A DNA stretch of 64,000 bases. Origin: Kordia periserrulae (lineage in GTDB: Bacteria > Bacteroidota > Bacteroidia > Flavobacteriales > Flavobacteriaceae). Below are positions 50,733 through 59,416 of this stretch, piece by piece. The number at the start of each line of letters is the position of its first letter. Positions within the stretch are counted from its first letter, which is position 1. The translations under genes and the position numbers were made by a program. Location: positions 1-64,000 of the forward strand of contig NZ_QBKT01000006.1 of NCBI RefSeq assembly GCF_003054265.1, in the 5' to 3' direction. The notes beneath the pieces are model-generated. The model had not been told where the DNA came from and did no database searches. It saw only the letters and a list, made by a program, of their open reading frames with translations.

Positions 50733-52211
50733 TTATTTTTCGTCGAAAGCAGCAACTGTTTTGTACTTTCCTTTTTGGTATACGTTTTCTATTTGTGTGA
50801 GGAAATAGTTTCTAAAAACTAGTCCTACAACACCACTAACTGCCAATGTGATAATCCCTGCATTCACATTATAATTGGCAAGATAATAGGGCAACCAAAA
50901 AAGCAATACTGGCAATAATAATTTTGGCAATGCAATCAACAATTGTGTCGGATTGAATCCTTGGGTATTGCTAAATGCTTTGGCCCTTTCGTTGAGTTTG
51001 ATAGGAACTCGGTTCAATGCGCCACCAAATAAGGTAACAAACGAGTTGATTCCGATATTGAACGAGGCACCTGCAGCGATCATGGCGTATTTGTCCCAAC
51101 CGAAGTAAATATAAGGCGTACTTAAAACAAACGAAATCACTACCGCAATCACCATCAAATACCATTTCGATTCTAAGTATTGTCGGTAAGGAATGTTTTG
51201 ACTCATCATCATTTTGTAGTGTTCGCTATCCCATGAAGGAACCAATTGACCAAACGAGAATAAAAATCCTGCCGTGATAAAAATAGATGCGAAGGCTAAA
51301 AATGCAGGCATGTCGTTGTATAGTTTATTGGTAAAAAATAACACGCCATAAAACAAAAATAGAAACGACATAATCACTACTTGTCTTGGACGTTTGTTTC
51401 GCCAAATCATACGCACGTCGTTTTTTAAGAAGGTTGCCATTGAGCCAAAACGGTCGAGCCAAGACAAATCGGATGTATTGACTTCTTTTACTTTTTTAGA
51501 AATCGCGCTATCTAAGTAAAAACGATTGTTTAAATAGTTAAAATTCGCATAATATAATATTGCTAAAATCGCGATAGGAATCACAATATAATACGGATTC
51601 ATGTATAATCCGTAAAAAACCATTCCTGCATGTTGCGCTATATTGTAAATTCCGAAATATTGACATGCTACTATCGAAACTAGCAAAGTTGCTGTGATGT
51701 AAAATACAGTGTTGCTTTTATTTACAAGCACATTGAGGAAATTCAGCGAAAGCGTTATGACAATAATGGACAACAGCCAAAAAAGTATATTCAATAGTGG
51801 ATAATTTCCATTTATATACGCTGTAACACAGTAAGGAATTGCCACCAATAATGGTAATAGATTGAAGAATGAAATGACCGATTTCCCCAGTAAAAAGTGA
51901 ATAACTGTTTTCTGCTTGATAGGAATCGTCATCAGTGGTTTGATGTTCATAACAGGCATTTGCTGCATAAAGTATCGAATAAGCAAATCTGCCATAAACC
52001 AAAAAATGATAAAGCTATTGACAACAAGCATCGGATCTATGCCAGGAATCATTTTTTTAATCCCTAAGTACAATCCTGCTCCAGCAATTATTGCCATTCC
52101 ACCAATATATGCTGCTGCAATAAAAAGCAATACTTTAATGGCGACGCCTTTTTGGAAAGAGGAAGAACGTATAAATTCTTTCCATTGTAGACTGATAAAT
52201 TTTTGAATCAT
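50733..52211 (-). CDS. DUF5687 ABC exporter permease
   Basis: 492 residues with about 12 membrane helices and few soluble parts, starting MIQKFISLQWKEFIRSSSFQKGVAIKVLLF. This is the DUF5687 family found next to an ATP-binding gene in Bacteroidota; it acts as the membrane half of an ABC-2-like exporter. Substrate unknown. Confidence 0.85.
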   Translation of the reverse strand: MIQKFISLQWKEFIRSSSFQKGVAIKVLLFIAAAYIGGMAIIAGAGLYLGIKKMIPGIDPMLVVNSFIIFWFMADLLIRYFMQQMPVMNIKPLMTIPIKQKTVIHFLLGKSVISFFNLLPLLVAIPYCVTAYINGNYPLLNILFWLLSIIVITLSLNFLNVLVNKSNTVFYITATLLVSIVACQYFGIYNIAQHAGMVFYGLYMNPYYIVIPIAILAILYYANFNYLNNRFYLDSAISKKVKEVNTSDLSWLDRFGSMATFLKNDVRMIWRNKRPRQVVIMSFLFLFYGVLFFTNKLYNDMPAFLAFASIFITAGFLFSFGQLVPSWDSEHYKMMMSQNIPYRQYLESKWYLMVIAVVISFVLSTPYIYFGWDKYAMIAAGASFNIGINSFVTLFGGALNRVPIKLNERAKAFSNTQGFNPTQLLIALPKLLLPVLLFWLPYYLANYNVNAGIITLAVSGVVGLVFRNYFLTQIENVYQKGKYKTVAAFDEK

Positions 52212-52360
52212 GGTTTTTATGTGAATTAGTAGTTTTCTTAGTTAGTGTGTATTTTTCTTTTTTGTTACAGATTGTTGTTGTTTGTTTTTTTGTTATTCGT
52301 TATTCGTTATTCGTTATTCGTGTTTTGTGTTTTGTTGATTTGTCGATTTGTTTTTTAAAT
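52212..52360. repeat. Heptamer tract upstream of the ABC permease
   Basis: Four exact GTTATTC units (52292-52319), then TGTTTTG-TGTTTTG and TTGATTT/TCGATTT words with occasional 8-base steps. Non-coding. The remaining bases to the PaaE start (52361-52537) show no gene. Confidence 0.75.
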
Positions 52361-52484
52361 ATTGTATCTTATCAAGTTTTCATAAACGCATAAAACTTCC
52401 TCAATATACTATGTATTTTAAAAATGCATTTCGTTTTAGGTATAATTTCTAACGAAATCGTTTTAAAAGCCTTTGGGTATTGTG

Positions 52485-52492
52485 TATTTTTG
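52485..52492 (+). promoter_or_regulatory. Possible -7 box of the reductase gene
   Basis: TATTTTTG matches TAnnTTTG, 45 bp before the ATG at 52538; spacing to a -33 element unclear. Confidence 0.3.
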
Positions 52493-52537
52493 CGGAGATT
52501 TTCGCAAAACGCGGTTATTTATTTAAAAATTTGCAAA

Positions 52538-53578
52538 ATGTCACAATTTAATTCGTTAGAAGTACGTCATATTCACAGAGAAACCCCAAGCGCAGTAAGC
52601 GTTGAATTTCATGTTCCAGAAGCCTTAGCACCCTCATATTCTTTTAAAGCAGGACAATATATTACCCTTAAAACCAATATAAACGGTGAAGAAGTGCGCA
52701 GAGCCTATTCGTTATGTACCGCGCCTAAAGAAAATAAATTGCGTGTTGCTATTAAAGAAGTAACCGATGGTACATTTTCCAAATATGCCAACCGCGAATT
52801 GACCGAAGGTACAGCGCTAGATGTGCATACGCCAGAAGGAAATTTCATCTATACGCCTTCTTCGCATGCTGGTGCCATTGCGTTGTTTGCCGCAGGAAGC
52901 GGAATTACGCCAATTATGAGCATTTTAAAAACAGCGTTGGATTATGGAAATACAGTAGCGTTGTTGTACGGAAATAAATCTACGGAAGAGACTATTTTTT
53001 ATGAGGAGTTGATTGCCTTAGCGGAGAAATATCCTCACTTTTATTTAAAATTTGTGTACAGTCAGGCACGTGCGGAAAATGCCTTGGCAGGACGTATTGA
53101 TGGCACGTATGTGAATTATGTCGTGAAAAATCAAATGAAGGATATTGATTTTAAGAACTATTATATTTGCGGACCAGAAGCGATGATTCAAACAGTTTCT
53201 GAAACGCTCAAAAACAACGGAGTTTCAGAAGATGCGATTAATTTTGAATTATTTACGTCTTCCGCAGAAACCAATGAAGCCGCTGAAAATGTTTCGGGAA
53301 AAGCAACTGTTACGGTAATGGTTGATGATGAAGAGTTTTCGTTTGAAATGGATGCCAGCGAAACGATTTTAGATGCCGCATTGAAACAAAAAATTGACGC
53401 GCCTTATTCGTGTCAAGGTGGAATTTGTAGTAGTTGTATTGCTCGAATTACGGAAGGAAAAGCGGTGATGGAAAAGAACCAAATTTTAACCGATAGCGAA
53501 ATTGAAGACGGCATGATTCTCACCTGCCAAGCGCATCCTACTACGCCGACTATTGCGGTGGATTATGATGATATTTGA
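52538..53578 (+). CDS. PaaE-like ferredoxin--NAD(P)H oxidoreductase
   Basis: 346 residues from ATG 52538; the upstream frame has no homology-like content. FAD domain (RRAYSLCTAP), NAD(P)-binding domain (LFAAGSGITPIMSIL, YYICGPEAMIQ), and a C-terminal plant-type 2Fe-2S domain with Cys292, 297, 300 and 330. Architecture of the phenylacetyl-CoA epoxidase reductase PaaE and related electron-transfer flavoproteins. No paaABC genes are nearby, so its electron acceptor is open. Confidence 0.92.
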   Translation: MSQFNSLEVRHIHRETPSAVSVEFHVPEALAPSYSFKAGQYITLKTNINGEEVRRAYSLCTAPKENKLRVAIKEVTDGTFSKYANRELTEGTALDVHTPEGNFIYTPSSHAGAIALFAAGSGITPIMSILKTALDYGNTVALLYGNKSTEETIFYEELIALAEKYPHFYLKFVYSQARAENALAGRIDGTYVNYVVKNQMKDIDFKNYYICGPEAMIQTVSETLKNNGVSEDAINFELFTSSAETNEAAENVSGKATVTVMVDDEEFSFEMDASETILDAALKQKIDAPYSCQGGICSSCIARITEGKAVMEKNQILTDSEIEDGMILTCQAHPTTPTIAVDYDDI

Positions 53579-53670
53579 TTTTTTTTGGTGTTGGGTATTG
53601 GGTGTTGGGTTTTTGTTGTTTGTTATTCGTTTATTTGTTTTACTGTCAACTGAAAACTGAGATTGAAAAC
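53579..53670. repeat. Heptamer tract between convergent genes
   Basis: TTGGGTA-TTGGGTG-TTGGGTT (53591-53611), then TTGTTTG-TTATTCG (53616-53629) and CAACTGA/AAACTGA words. This tract lies downstream of genes on both sides, so these tracts are not only 5' leaders. Confidence 0.7.
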
Positions 53671-53716
53671 AGATTTCTCAATAAGTAACTCAAAATGATG
53701 TTTGATATTCCATGGA

Positions 53717-54754
53717 TTATCCGTTACGTAACACTTCCTCAATTTTCTTTACAACCGCTTCTGGAGTGATGGTTTGCATCACGTTTTCGTAGCCTTCTGG
53801 ATATTTGTTTCCGTAGATGGAAGTTGGTACGAGTGGATATTTTTCTTTGTCTGCTAACAGTGCATTTTCTTTGGGTTGCCCGAAGGGATAAAATCCTGCA
53901 AACGGATGCGTTACGCCCCAAATGGTGATTACTTTTCTACCAAACATCGCGGCTAAGTGTGCATTTCCAGAATCCATGGAAAGCATAACGTCTAAATTGG
54001 AAATGAGTTCAAGTTCTTCTTGAAAGGATAGTTTTCCAGCAACGTTAGTTACCGAGTCATACGCTTCTTCCCATGTGGAAAGTTGTGCCACATCTGCTGG
54101 TCCGCCAAAAAGGATGATATGATAGTTTTTGGTGTCTGCCAATTTTGATATGACAGCTTCCATTTGTGCGACTGGATAGGTTTTTCCCGCGAAAGCGGCA
54201 AACGGCGCAATTCCAATGGTTTTTTTAGTGGTTTTGTTGAGAATTGTTTGACTGTTTTCGGTAAGTTGCAACGGTTGTAAAACATCATCTTGTGTGAGTG
54301 ACACATTGTATCCCAAATTTCTAAAAACATCCGCATATCGCTCGTGTGTTGTTTTGAGTTGCTGGAAGATTTTTCCTTGTGTCAAGGCTTTTTTTTCAGC
54401 TCTTCCTTTGTCAATCAACGCGATTTTGTATCCGCCAAGGAAAAAGAAAAAACGCAGTATTTTTGAACGCAACACATTGTGCAAATCGGCAACGACATCA
54501 ATGTGTAGTTTTTTGAGTTCTTTGTAGAGTTTGAAAAGTCCAAAAACGCCTTTGTGCTTGCCTTTTACGTCTGCCGTGTAGAAAGATACATTGGGAATAT
54601 TGGCAAATATCGGTTGAAAGAAACCTCGTGAAACCACCGTAATTTTCACTTCTGGATATTCACGAACCATGGCTTTGATGACAGGAACCGTCATAGCAAC
54701 GTCTCCCATGGCTGAGAGACGTATGACTAGAATGTGTTTGGAAGTCTGTTCCAT
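53717..54754 (-). CDS. Glycosyltransferase family 9 (heptosyltransferase-like)
   Basis: 345 residues, two-domain GT-B fold of the GT9 family: ILVIRLSAMGDVAMTVPVIKAMVREYPEVKITVVSR at the N-terminus, and VAGKLSFQEELELISNLDVMLSMDSGNAHLAAMFGRKVITIWGVTHPFAGF with the conserved SMDSG-HLA nucleotide-sugar site. Such enzymes add heptose or other sugars to the lipopolysaccharide core. 24 bp behind the DUF4254 gene. Confidence 0.92.
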   Translation of the reverse strand: MEQTSKHILVIRLSAMGDVAMTVPVIKAMVREYPEVKITVVSRGFFQPIFANIPNVSFYTADVKGKHKGVFGLFKLYKELKKLHIDVVADLHNVLRSKILRFFFFLGGYKIALIDKGRAEKKALTQGKIFQQLKTTHERYADVFRNLGYNVSLTQDDVLQPLQLTENSQTILNKTTKKTIGIAPFAAFAGKTYPVAQMEAVISKLADTKNYHIILFGGPADVAQLSTWEEAYDSVTNVAGKLSFQEELELISNLDVMLSMDSGNAHLAAMFGRKVITIWGVTHPFAGFYPFGQPKENALLADKEKYPLVPTSIYGNKYPEGYENVMQTITPEAVVKKIEEVLRNG

Positions 54755-54778
54755 GGTTGTGTACCTATGGTGAGACGT

Positions 54779-55384
54779 TTATTTGTTTTTGTTGTACAAT
54801 ACCGGATTTAAGTCATCGTCGTTGTACATTTTCATTTGCTTGTACACTTTCATGTATTTGTCACCGTTTTCAATATCGGCAATCAATTGGTCAATCGCGG
54901 TTGATAAATCGACGCGTTGCTCTAGCAAAATGTTTAATTTGTCTTGACATTTTGCTTTGTGTGCTTCCGAAGCATCTTCACGATCGACTTCTTCTTGCAT
55001 GTGATAGATTTTTAATGCCAAAATAGACAAGCGATCAATAGCCCAAGCAGGACTTTCCGAATTGATAGTCGCCGTTTCTTTTGGTTGAACGTCTTTGTAT
55101 TTTTGCAAAAAGTAGCTGTCTATATATTCCACCGTATCGGTTCTATCTTGGTTAGAAGCATCAATCAAACGTTTTAATTTGAGTGCTGCAACAGGATCGA
55201 TATTTGGATCTCTAATAATGTCTTCATAATGCCATTGAACTGTATCAATCCAATTTTTTCTGTAGAGTAAGTGTTCTATTTTATCTTTTGGATATGGATT
55301 TTCAAAAGGTTGGTCTACACTATCAATGATATGATATTTTTCAATGCTTTCTTGAAATATGGTATTTGCGAGATCACTAAACAT
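54779..55384 (-). CDS. DUF4254 family protein
   Basis: 201 residues from ATG 55384 (the frame extends to a TTG at 55405). All-helical, charged protein: FSDLANTIFQESIEKYHIIDSVDQPFENPYPKDKIEHLLYRKNWIDTVQWHYEDIIRDPNI and SPAWAIDRLSILALKIYHMQEEVDRED fit DUF4254. In Bacteroidota it commonly stands upstream of a GT9 gene, as here, which suggests a role in the same envelope glycan step. No catalytic motif visible. Confidence 0.85.
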   Translation of the reverse strand: MFSDLANTIFQESIEKYHIIDSVDQPFENPYPKDKIEHLLYRKNWIDTVQWHYEDIIRDPNIDPVAALKLKRLIDASNQDRTDTVEYIDSYFLQKYKDVQPKETATINSESPAWAIDRLSILALKIYHMQEEVDREDASEAHKAKCQDKLNILLEQRVDLSTAIDQLIADIENGDKYMKVYKQMKMYNDDDLNPVLYNKNK

Positions 55385-55490
55385 AATGCTATTATTTTGA
55401 TGCAAATATACGTTAATATTTGAGTTTCCTATAAGATTTGAAATCTATTGATTTTTCAGCGTTTTGTGGTTTTGTTAGGTGTATGAACAA

Positions 55491-55520
55491 AAAAAGAGTC
55501 GCTTTGCAGCGACTCTTTTT
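55491..55520 (-). terminator. Terminator of giant repeat gene 1
   Basis: AAAAAGAGTCGCT / AGCGACTCTTTTT, perfect 13-base stem with 4-nt loop, 25 bp past the stop. A near-copy follows the second paralogue. Confidence 0.88.
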
Positions 55521-55545
55521 GAGGTTTGAGGGTTATTGCTATAAA

Positions 55546-58500
55546 TTATTTCTTGATGAATTTTTTGCTAGCAACTTTATTTCTTGAGGTGAATTTTGCA
55601 TAGTACATTCCTGGCGCTAAACGCTGAACGTCTACTTTGTATTCACTTCCGAACGAGCTTACCGTTGTGTTTAGTACTTGATAACCTCTGTCATTATAAA
55701 TTTCTACAGTAACATCACCTGCAAATTCATCTGCATTGATTGCGATTTCTTTTACAGTTGGGTTTGGATATAATCTCAAGTTTTCAGATACATCTTCTAC
55801 AGCAGTGTTGATAGTGCTTCCATCTGTAAATAGTACATCTTCTTCATTTGCAGCTCTTGAGGTAGAGTTTACATCTTCCACTTTAATACCAAAGTTAATG
55901 TCTACTAAGTTCGCGTTCATCACTGTTGGATACACTCCGTCAGGATTTGTGGTTCCAGAATCTGGATCGAATGTTGGTGTGTACGTTGTAAAGATGGTAT
56001 CTTCTGGAATGATAACTACGATGAATACTTGTCCTCCTGGAATATCATCTACTAAGTAGTTAGGATTTAAGAATCCGAATCCGTTGTTTGATGTTTGCGT
56101 AAATGCTACCAACAAGTCTAAGTTCGGATCGAATGTTCCAGACAAGTCAGTATCAGCATAGATTTCTACTGGTAATCCGTCAATAGTTCCTTCTCCGTCA
56201 TCAAATATACCATTTGCGTTTTGGTCATCAAATACAACACCTGTTACTTGGTATAATGTTGAGGCAATTTTGATACCGAAATCAACATCAATTGCGTTGG
56301 TATTGATACTAGAAATAGCTCTACTATCTGGTGTTGTAAATGTTCCGTTTGATGGCAATGTTGGAATTACCAATACGTTTGGAAGGTTTACGTTAGAGAA
56401 TTGATAGAAACCAGTTGCTGATGTCGTAATTGTACTTAATGATCTGTCAGCCGTATCTAAGGTACCGTTAGCATTTGCATCTTCGTATAGTGTTACTGCA
56501 ATTCCTTCCAATCGAGATTCAAATAAATCTTTTTGTTGATCTGAGTTTGCATCGTCCCAAACAAGACCAGAAACATTGTAAAGTACTACCAATTGTCTGT
56601 TGATACCAAAGTCGATTGTTGTAGAAGCACCACCAGTTACTACTACACTTACAGGCGTAGTTGGTGTGTATGTGTATTGAGGAGTGTTTGCTGGTATGAT
56701 TACTTGAACAATTACATTTGTAGCTGTGATACCTGTAAATTGGTAATTTCCACTTCTATCAGAAGTTGTAGTTGCAATTAATGGCTCACCTCTGTCTACT
56801 CTTCCGTTTTGGTTTAAGTCATCAAATAAGTTGATAACCACTCCAGACAATCCTGCTTCCGTTGGAGCATTCATTCCGTCAGCATCACCATCATTGAAAA
56901 CATTTCCAGTTACGTTAAAGCTTAATGCTGTTTTGCTGATTCCAAAGTTAACATCTACTACATCTGTATCTACAGAGCTGATTTCGCGTCTTGCATCCGT
57001 AGTTAATGCGTAGCTATAGCTAGCGTCATTGCTTGGTACTGTAACGGCAACTACCGTATTTTGAACTGTTACATTTAAAAACTCGTACGTTCCATCAGCC
57101 GCAGTTGTTGTAGTTGCGATAACTGTATCATCCGTTCCTACTCTTCCATCAGCGTTTTCATCTACGAATAGTGTGATAGTTACGTTTTCCAATCTTCCTG
57201 CTTCCGCAGTATCTAATGTAGCATTTTCGTTTTCGTCATCGTATACAGTTCCGAAGATATTGTATGCTACGATTAATTCTTTGTTGATTCCGAAATCTGC
57301 GTTGGTAACATCAGTTGTAGCAGAACTTGTATTTACTACATCTGCGGTTGTTAATACATACGTAAATGTTGTTGTACTTAGTGGTACTGTTACAGATACT
57401 AATGTGTTTTGAACTGTTACATTTGAGAAGCTATAAGTTCCGTCAGCCGCAGTTGTTGTTGAAGCGATTACAGTATCTGCAAAAGTTACAGTGCCGTCGT
57501 TATCATTGTCAACATATAATGTTATTGAGATGTTTTCTAGAGCATCTTCTCCTAAATCAGCAACTCCATTAGCGTCGTTATCATCAAAAACATTTCCTGA
57601 AATGTTGTAGTTTACAAGTTGCGTTTCGTTAATTCCAAAGTTAACATCGATGATGTTTTGGTTGAGCATTGTGATTGCTTCTTGCGAATCGGTAGTAGCA
57701 ACATAGTCAAAAGCTGCCGTGTTTCTTGGCTTTACCGCTTCTACAATAACGTGTGTAAACATTACTTGTGTAAATATGTATGCACCGTTAGCGTCTGTTG
57801 TTGTGGTTGATACTAAAATTTCATCTGCTTCAAGCGATCCGTTCGCATTGGCATCGTTGTATAAGTTTACTTCAACACCAGCTAAACCAGCTTCGTTGTC
57901 GTTCATTGCATTTTCGTTGTTGTCATCATATACAACTCCTGAAATGTCGTAAAACTGTATTTGTGTTCTTTTGATACCGAAGTCAATATTTGTAATATCA
58001 CCAGTTGTAACAAACATTGCGTTTGTAAGTGGTGTTGTTGCTTGGTATGTAAAATCAATAGTGTTTGATGGCAATTCTGCTACCACAATTACGTTGATTG
58101 CTGAAGTGTTTGAGAAAATATATCCTCCAACTCCATCAGTGATTTGCGTTTCCAATAATGGCTCACCAGCGTCAACAACGCCATTTCCATTTACATCATC
58201 GTATAAGTTTACTTGAACATTTGGAAGGAATCTTTCAACACCATCTAACACACCGTTAGCATTTGTATCGTTGAATACTGTTCCAGAGATTGAACTTGTT
58301 AATGGATTTGTTGGTCCTAAAATGGTTCCGTGGAATAACTTTCTTCCTGCTTTGTATCCAAAGTCAACTTCTCCAATATCGTATCTTCCATCTAACGTAA
58401 AAGAGAATGTTTTCATTCCTCCATTTTTGTTTACAGAAGAATCCCATTTGATTCCGTAGTATTGAAAGTGTGGATCTACATGTGCTTCCCAAGTATTTGG

Positions 58501-58794
58501 AGAGGCAGAGTTAACCGTGTGATCATCATACAATTTAAGTTTCCAGTGTGATAAACTTCTTCTTGCGCCATTACCTGTAACTTTATACGTCCAAGTTGAG
58601 GTTCCGTCAAGGTTGTACTGTACTCCTAAAAATTCAAAAATAAAACCGTGTAAATCTACCGTTGCAGAAGCGTTTTCTTCTACGTTTGCGGTCGGTAAGG
58701 TTTCGTAAGATTTGTTTGATGAAGTGTTAACTGCGTTCAGCGTAAGGCACGCTAAAAACAGCGCAATTGCGCTTAGAGTAATTTTTGTCTTCAT
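55546..58794 (-). CDS. SdrD-like repeat surface protein with type IX sorting domain (paralogue 1)
   Basis: 1082 residues. Signal peptide (MKTKITLSAIALFLACLTLNA), a unique N-terminal beta domain of about 150 residues (LHGFIFEFLGVQYNLDGTSTWTYKV), then seven SdrD B-like repeats of about 105-125 residues. Each opens like ISGTVFNDTNANGVLDG and carries a second acidic loop (DDVNGNGVVDAGE), typical of Ca2+-binding adhesin stalks. A C-terminal sorting domain (LRLYPNPTVKEIAINADEF...GMYYAKFTSRNKVASKKFIKK) marks export by the type IX system. Probably a cell-surface adhesin or fibre. The C-terminal third is nearly the same as in the next gene. Confidence 0.92.
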   Translation of the reverse strand: MKTKITLSAIALFLACLTLNAVNTSSNKSYETLPTANVEENASATVDLHGFIFEFLGVQYNLDGTSTWTYKVTGNGARRSLSHWKLKLYDDHTVNSASPNTWEAHVDPHFQYYGIKWDSSVNKNGGMKTFSFTLDGRYDIGEVDFGYKAGRKLFHGTILGPTNPLTSSISGTVFNDTNANGVLDGVERFLPNVQVNLYDDVNGNGVVDAGEPLLETQITDGVGGYIFSNTSAINVIVVAELPSNTIDFTYQATTPLTNAMFVTTGDITNIDFGIKRTQIQFYDISGVVYDDNNENAMNDNEAGLAGVEVNLYNDANANGSLEADEILVSTTTTDANGAYIFTQVMFTHVIVEAVKPRNTAAFDYVATTDSQEAITMLNQNIIDVNFGINETQLVNYNISGNVFDDNDANGVADLGEDALENISITLYVDNDNDGTVTFADTVIASTTTAADGTYSFSNVTVQNTLVSVTVPLSTTTFTYVLTTADVVNTSSATTDVTNADFGINKELIVAYNIFGTVYDDENENATLDTAEAGRLENVTITLFVDENADGRVGTDDTVIATTTTAADGTYEFLNVTVQNTVVAVTVPSNDASYSYALTTDARREISSVDTDVVDVNFGISKTALSFNVTGNVFNDGDADGMNAPTEAGLSGVVINLFDDLNQNGRVDRGEPLIATTTSDRSGNYQFTGITATNVIVQVIIPANTPQYTYTPTTPVSVVVTGGASTTIDFGINRQLVVLYNVSGLVWDDANSDQQKDLFESRLEGIAVTLYEDANANGTLDTADRSLSTITTSATGFYQFSNVNLPNVLVIPTLPSNGTFTTPDSRAISSINTNAIDVDFGIKIASTLYQVTGVVFDDQNANGIFDDGEGTIDGLPVEIYADTDLSGTFDPNLDLLVAFTQTSNNGFGFLNPNYLVDDIPGGQVFIVVIIPEDTIFTTYTPTFDPDSGTTNPDGVYPTVMNANLVDINFGIKVEDVNSTSRAANEEDVLFTDGSTINTAVEDVSENLRLYPNPTVKEIAINADEFAGDVTVEIYNDRGYQVLNTTVSSFGSEYKVDVQRLAPGMYYAKFTSRNKVASKKFIKK

Positions 58795-59416
58795 TTTAAT
58801 TGATTCGTGTTTAGCTAGTTGTATGCGGCTTTTTTACATACAACAGAATAATTAATACTAGGTTCGGGATGAGTGGCTTATTTCTCGATGGCGAATTTAT
58901 CTTTTTTGTAAGGAATTGACTGACATTTTTATGTCAATTAGATGAAGTGATTATTTTTAACGACGAAAAGCTATTTTAGTAAACTTATTACTACTTTTTT
59001 TGTAATTTAAAGCAGGTGTTTTTTGCTCTATTTTTTTCTTTTTGTAATGTCTTCGAAAAATATTTTCAGCACGTGTAAGTATATTTTTAACTAATTTTTG
59101 TTAAAAATTCCAAATTCTTATTTTTTTATGCAATTAATGTTTCCTTTTTTGACAGCTATTTCTTTAGTAAAAATGAAAAATATAATTTCTTTTTTTGCAA
59201 AATTGAGATAAATTTTAAGCAAAAATGAACTGTTTAATGGAATTTTTAGAGCGGTTTTGTCATCGTTCTTTTGACTTTTAATACCTATTTGATGGCAATA
59301 TCGTCATATTAAGCTTGAATTTGAGCTTTTCTTACTTTAAATATCAAACGATAAAGCAAAAAAAGAGCCGCTATTAGAGCGACTCTTTTTAAGGTTTAAG
59401 GGTTTCTTGCTATAAA
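58795..59416. other. 622-bp gap between the two repeat-protein genes
   Basis: Very AT-rich, no gene seen. It holds a GTTGTATG / CATACAAC hairpin (58818-58825 / 58837-58844) in the leader of paralogue 1 and the terminator of paralogue 2 (59360-59390). Confidence 0.5.
59360..59390 (-). terminator. Terminator of giant repeat gene 2
   Basis: AAAAAGAGCCGCT / AGAGCGACTCTTTTT with one mismatch, a diverged copy of the terminator at 55491-55520 at nearly the same distance from the stop codon. Confidence 0.8.

Noticed and set aside
52424-52537. Upstream extension of the PaaE-like reductase
   Set aside because: 38 extra residues precede a normal PaaE start and cover a promoter-like box.
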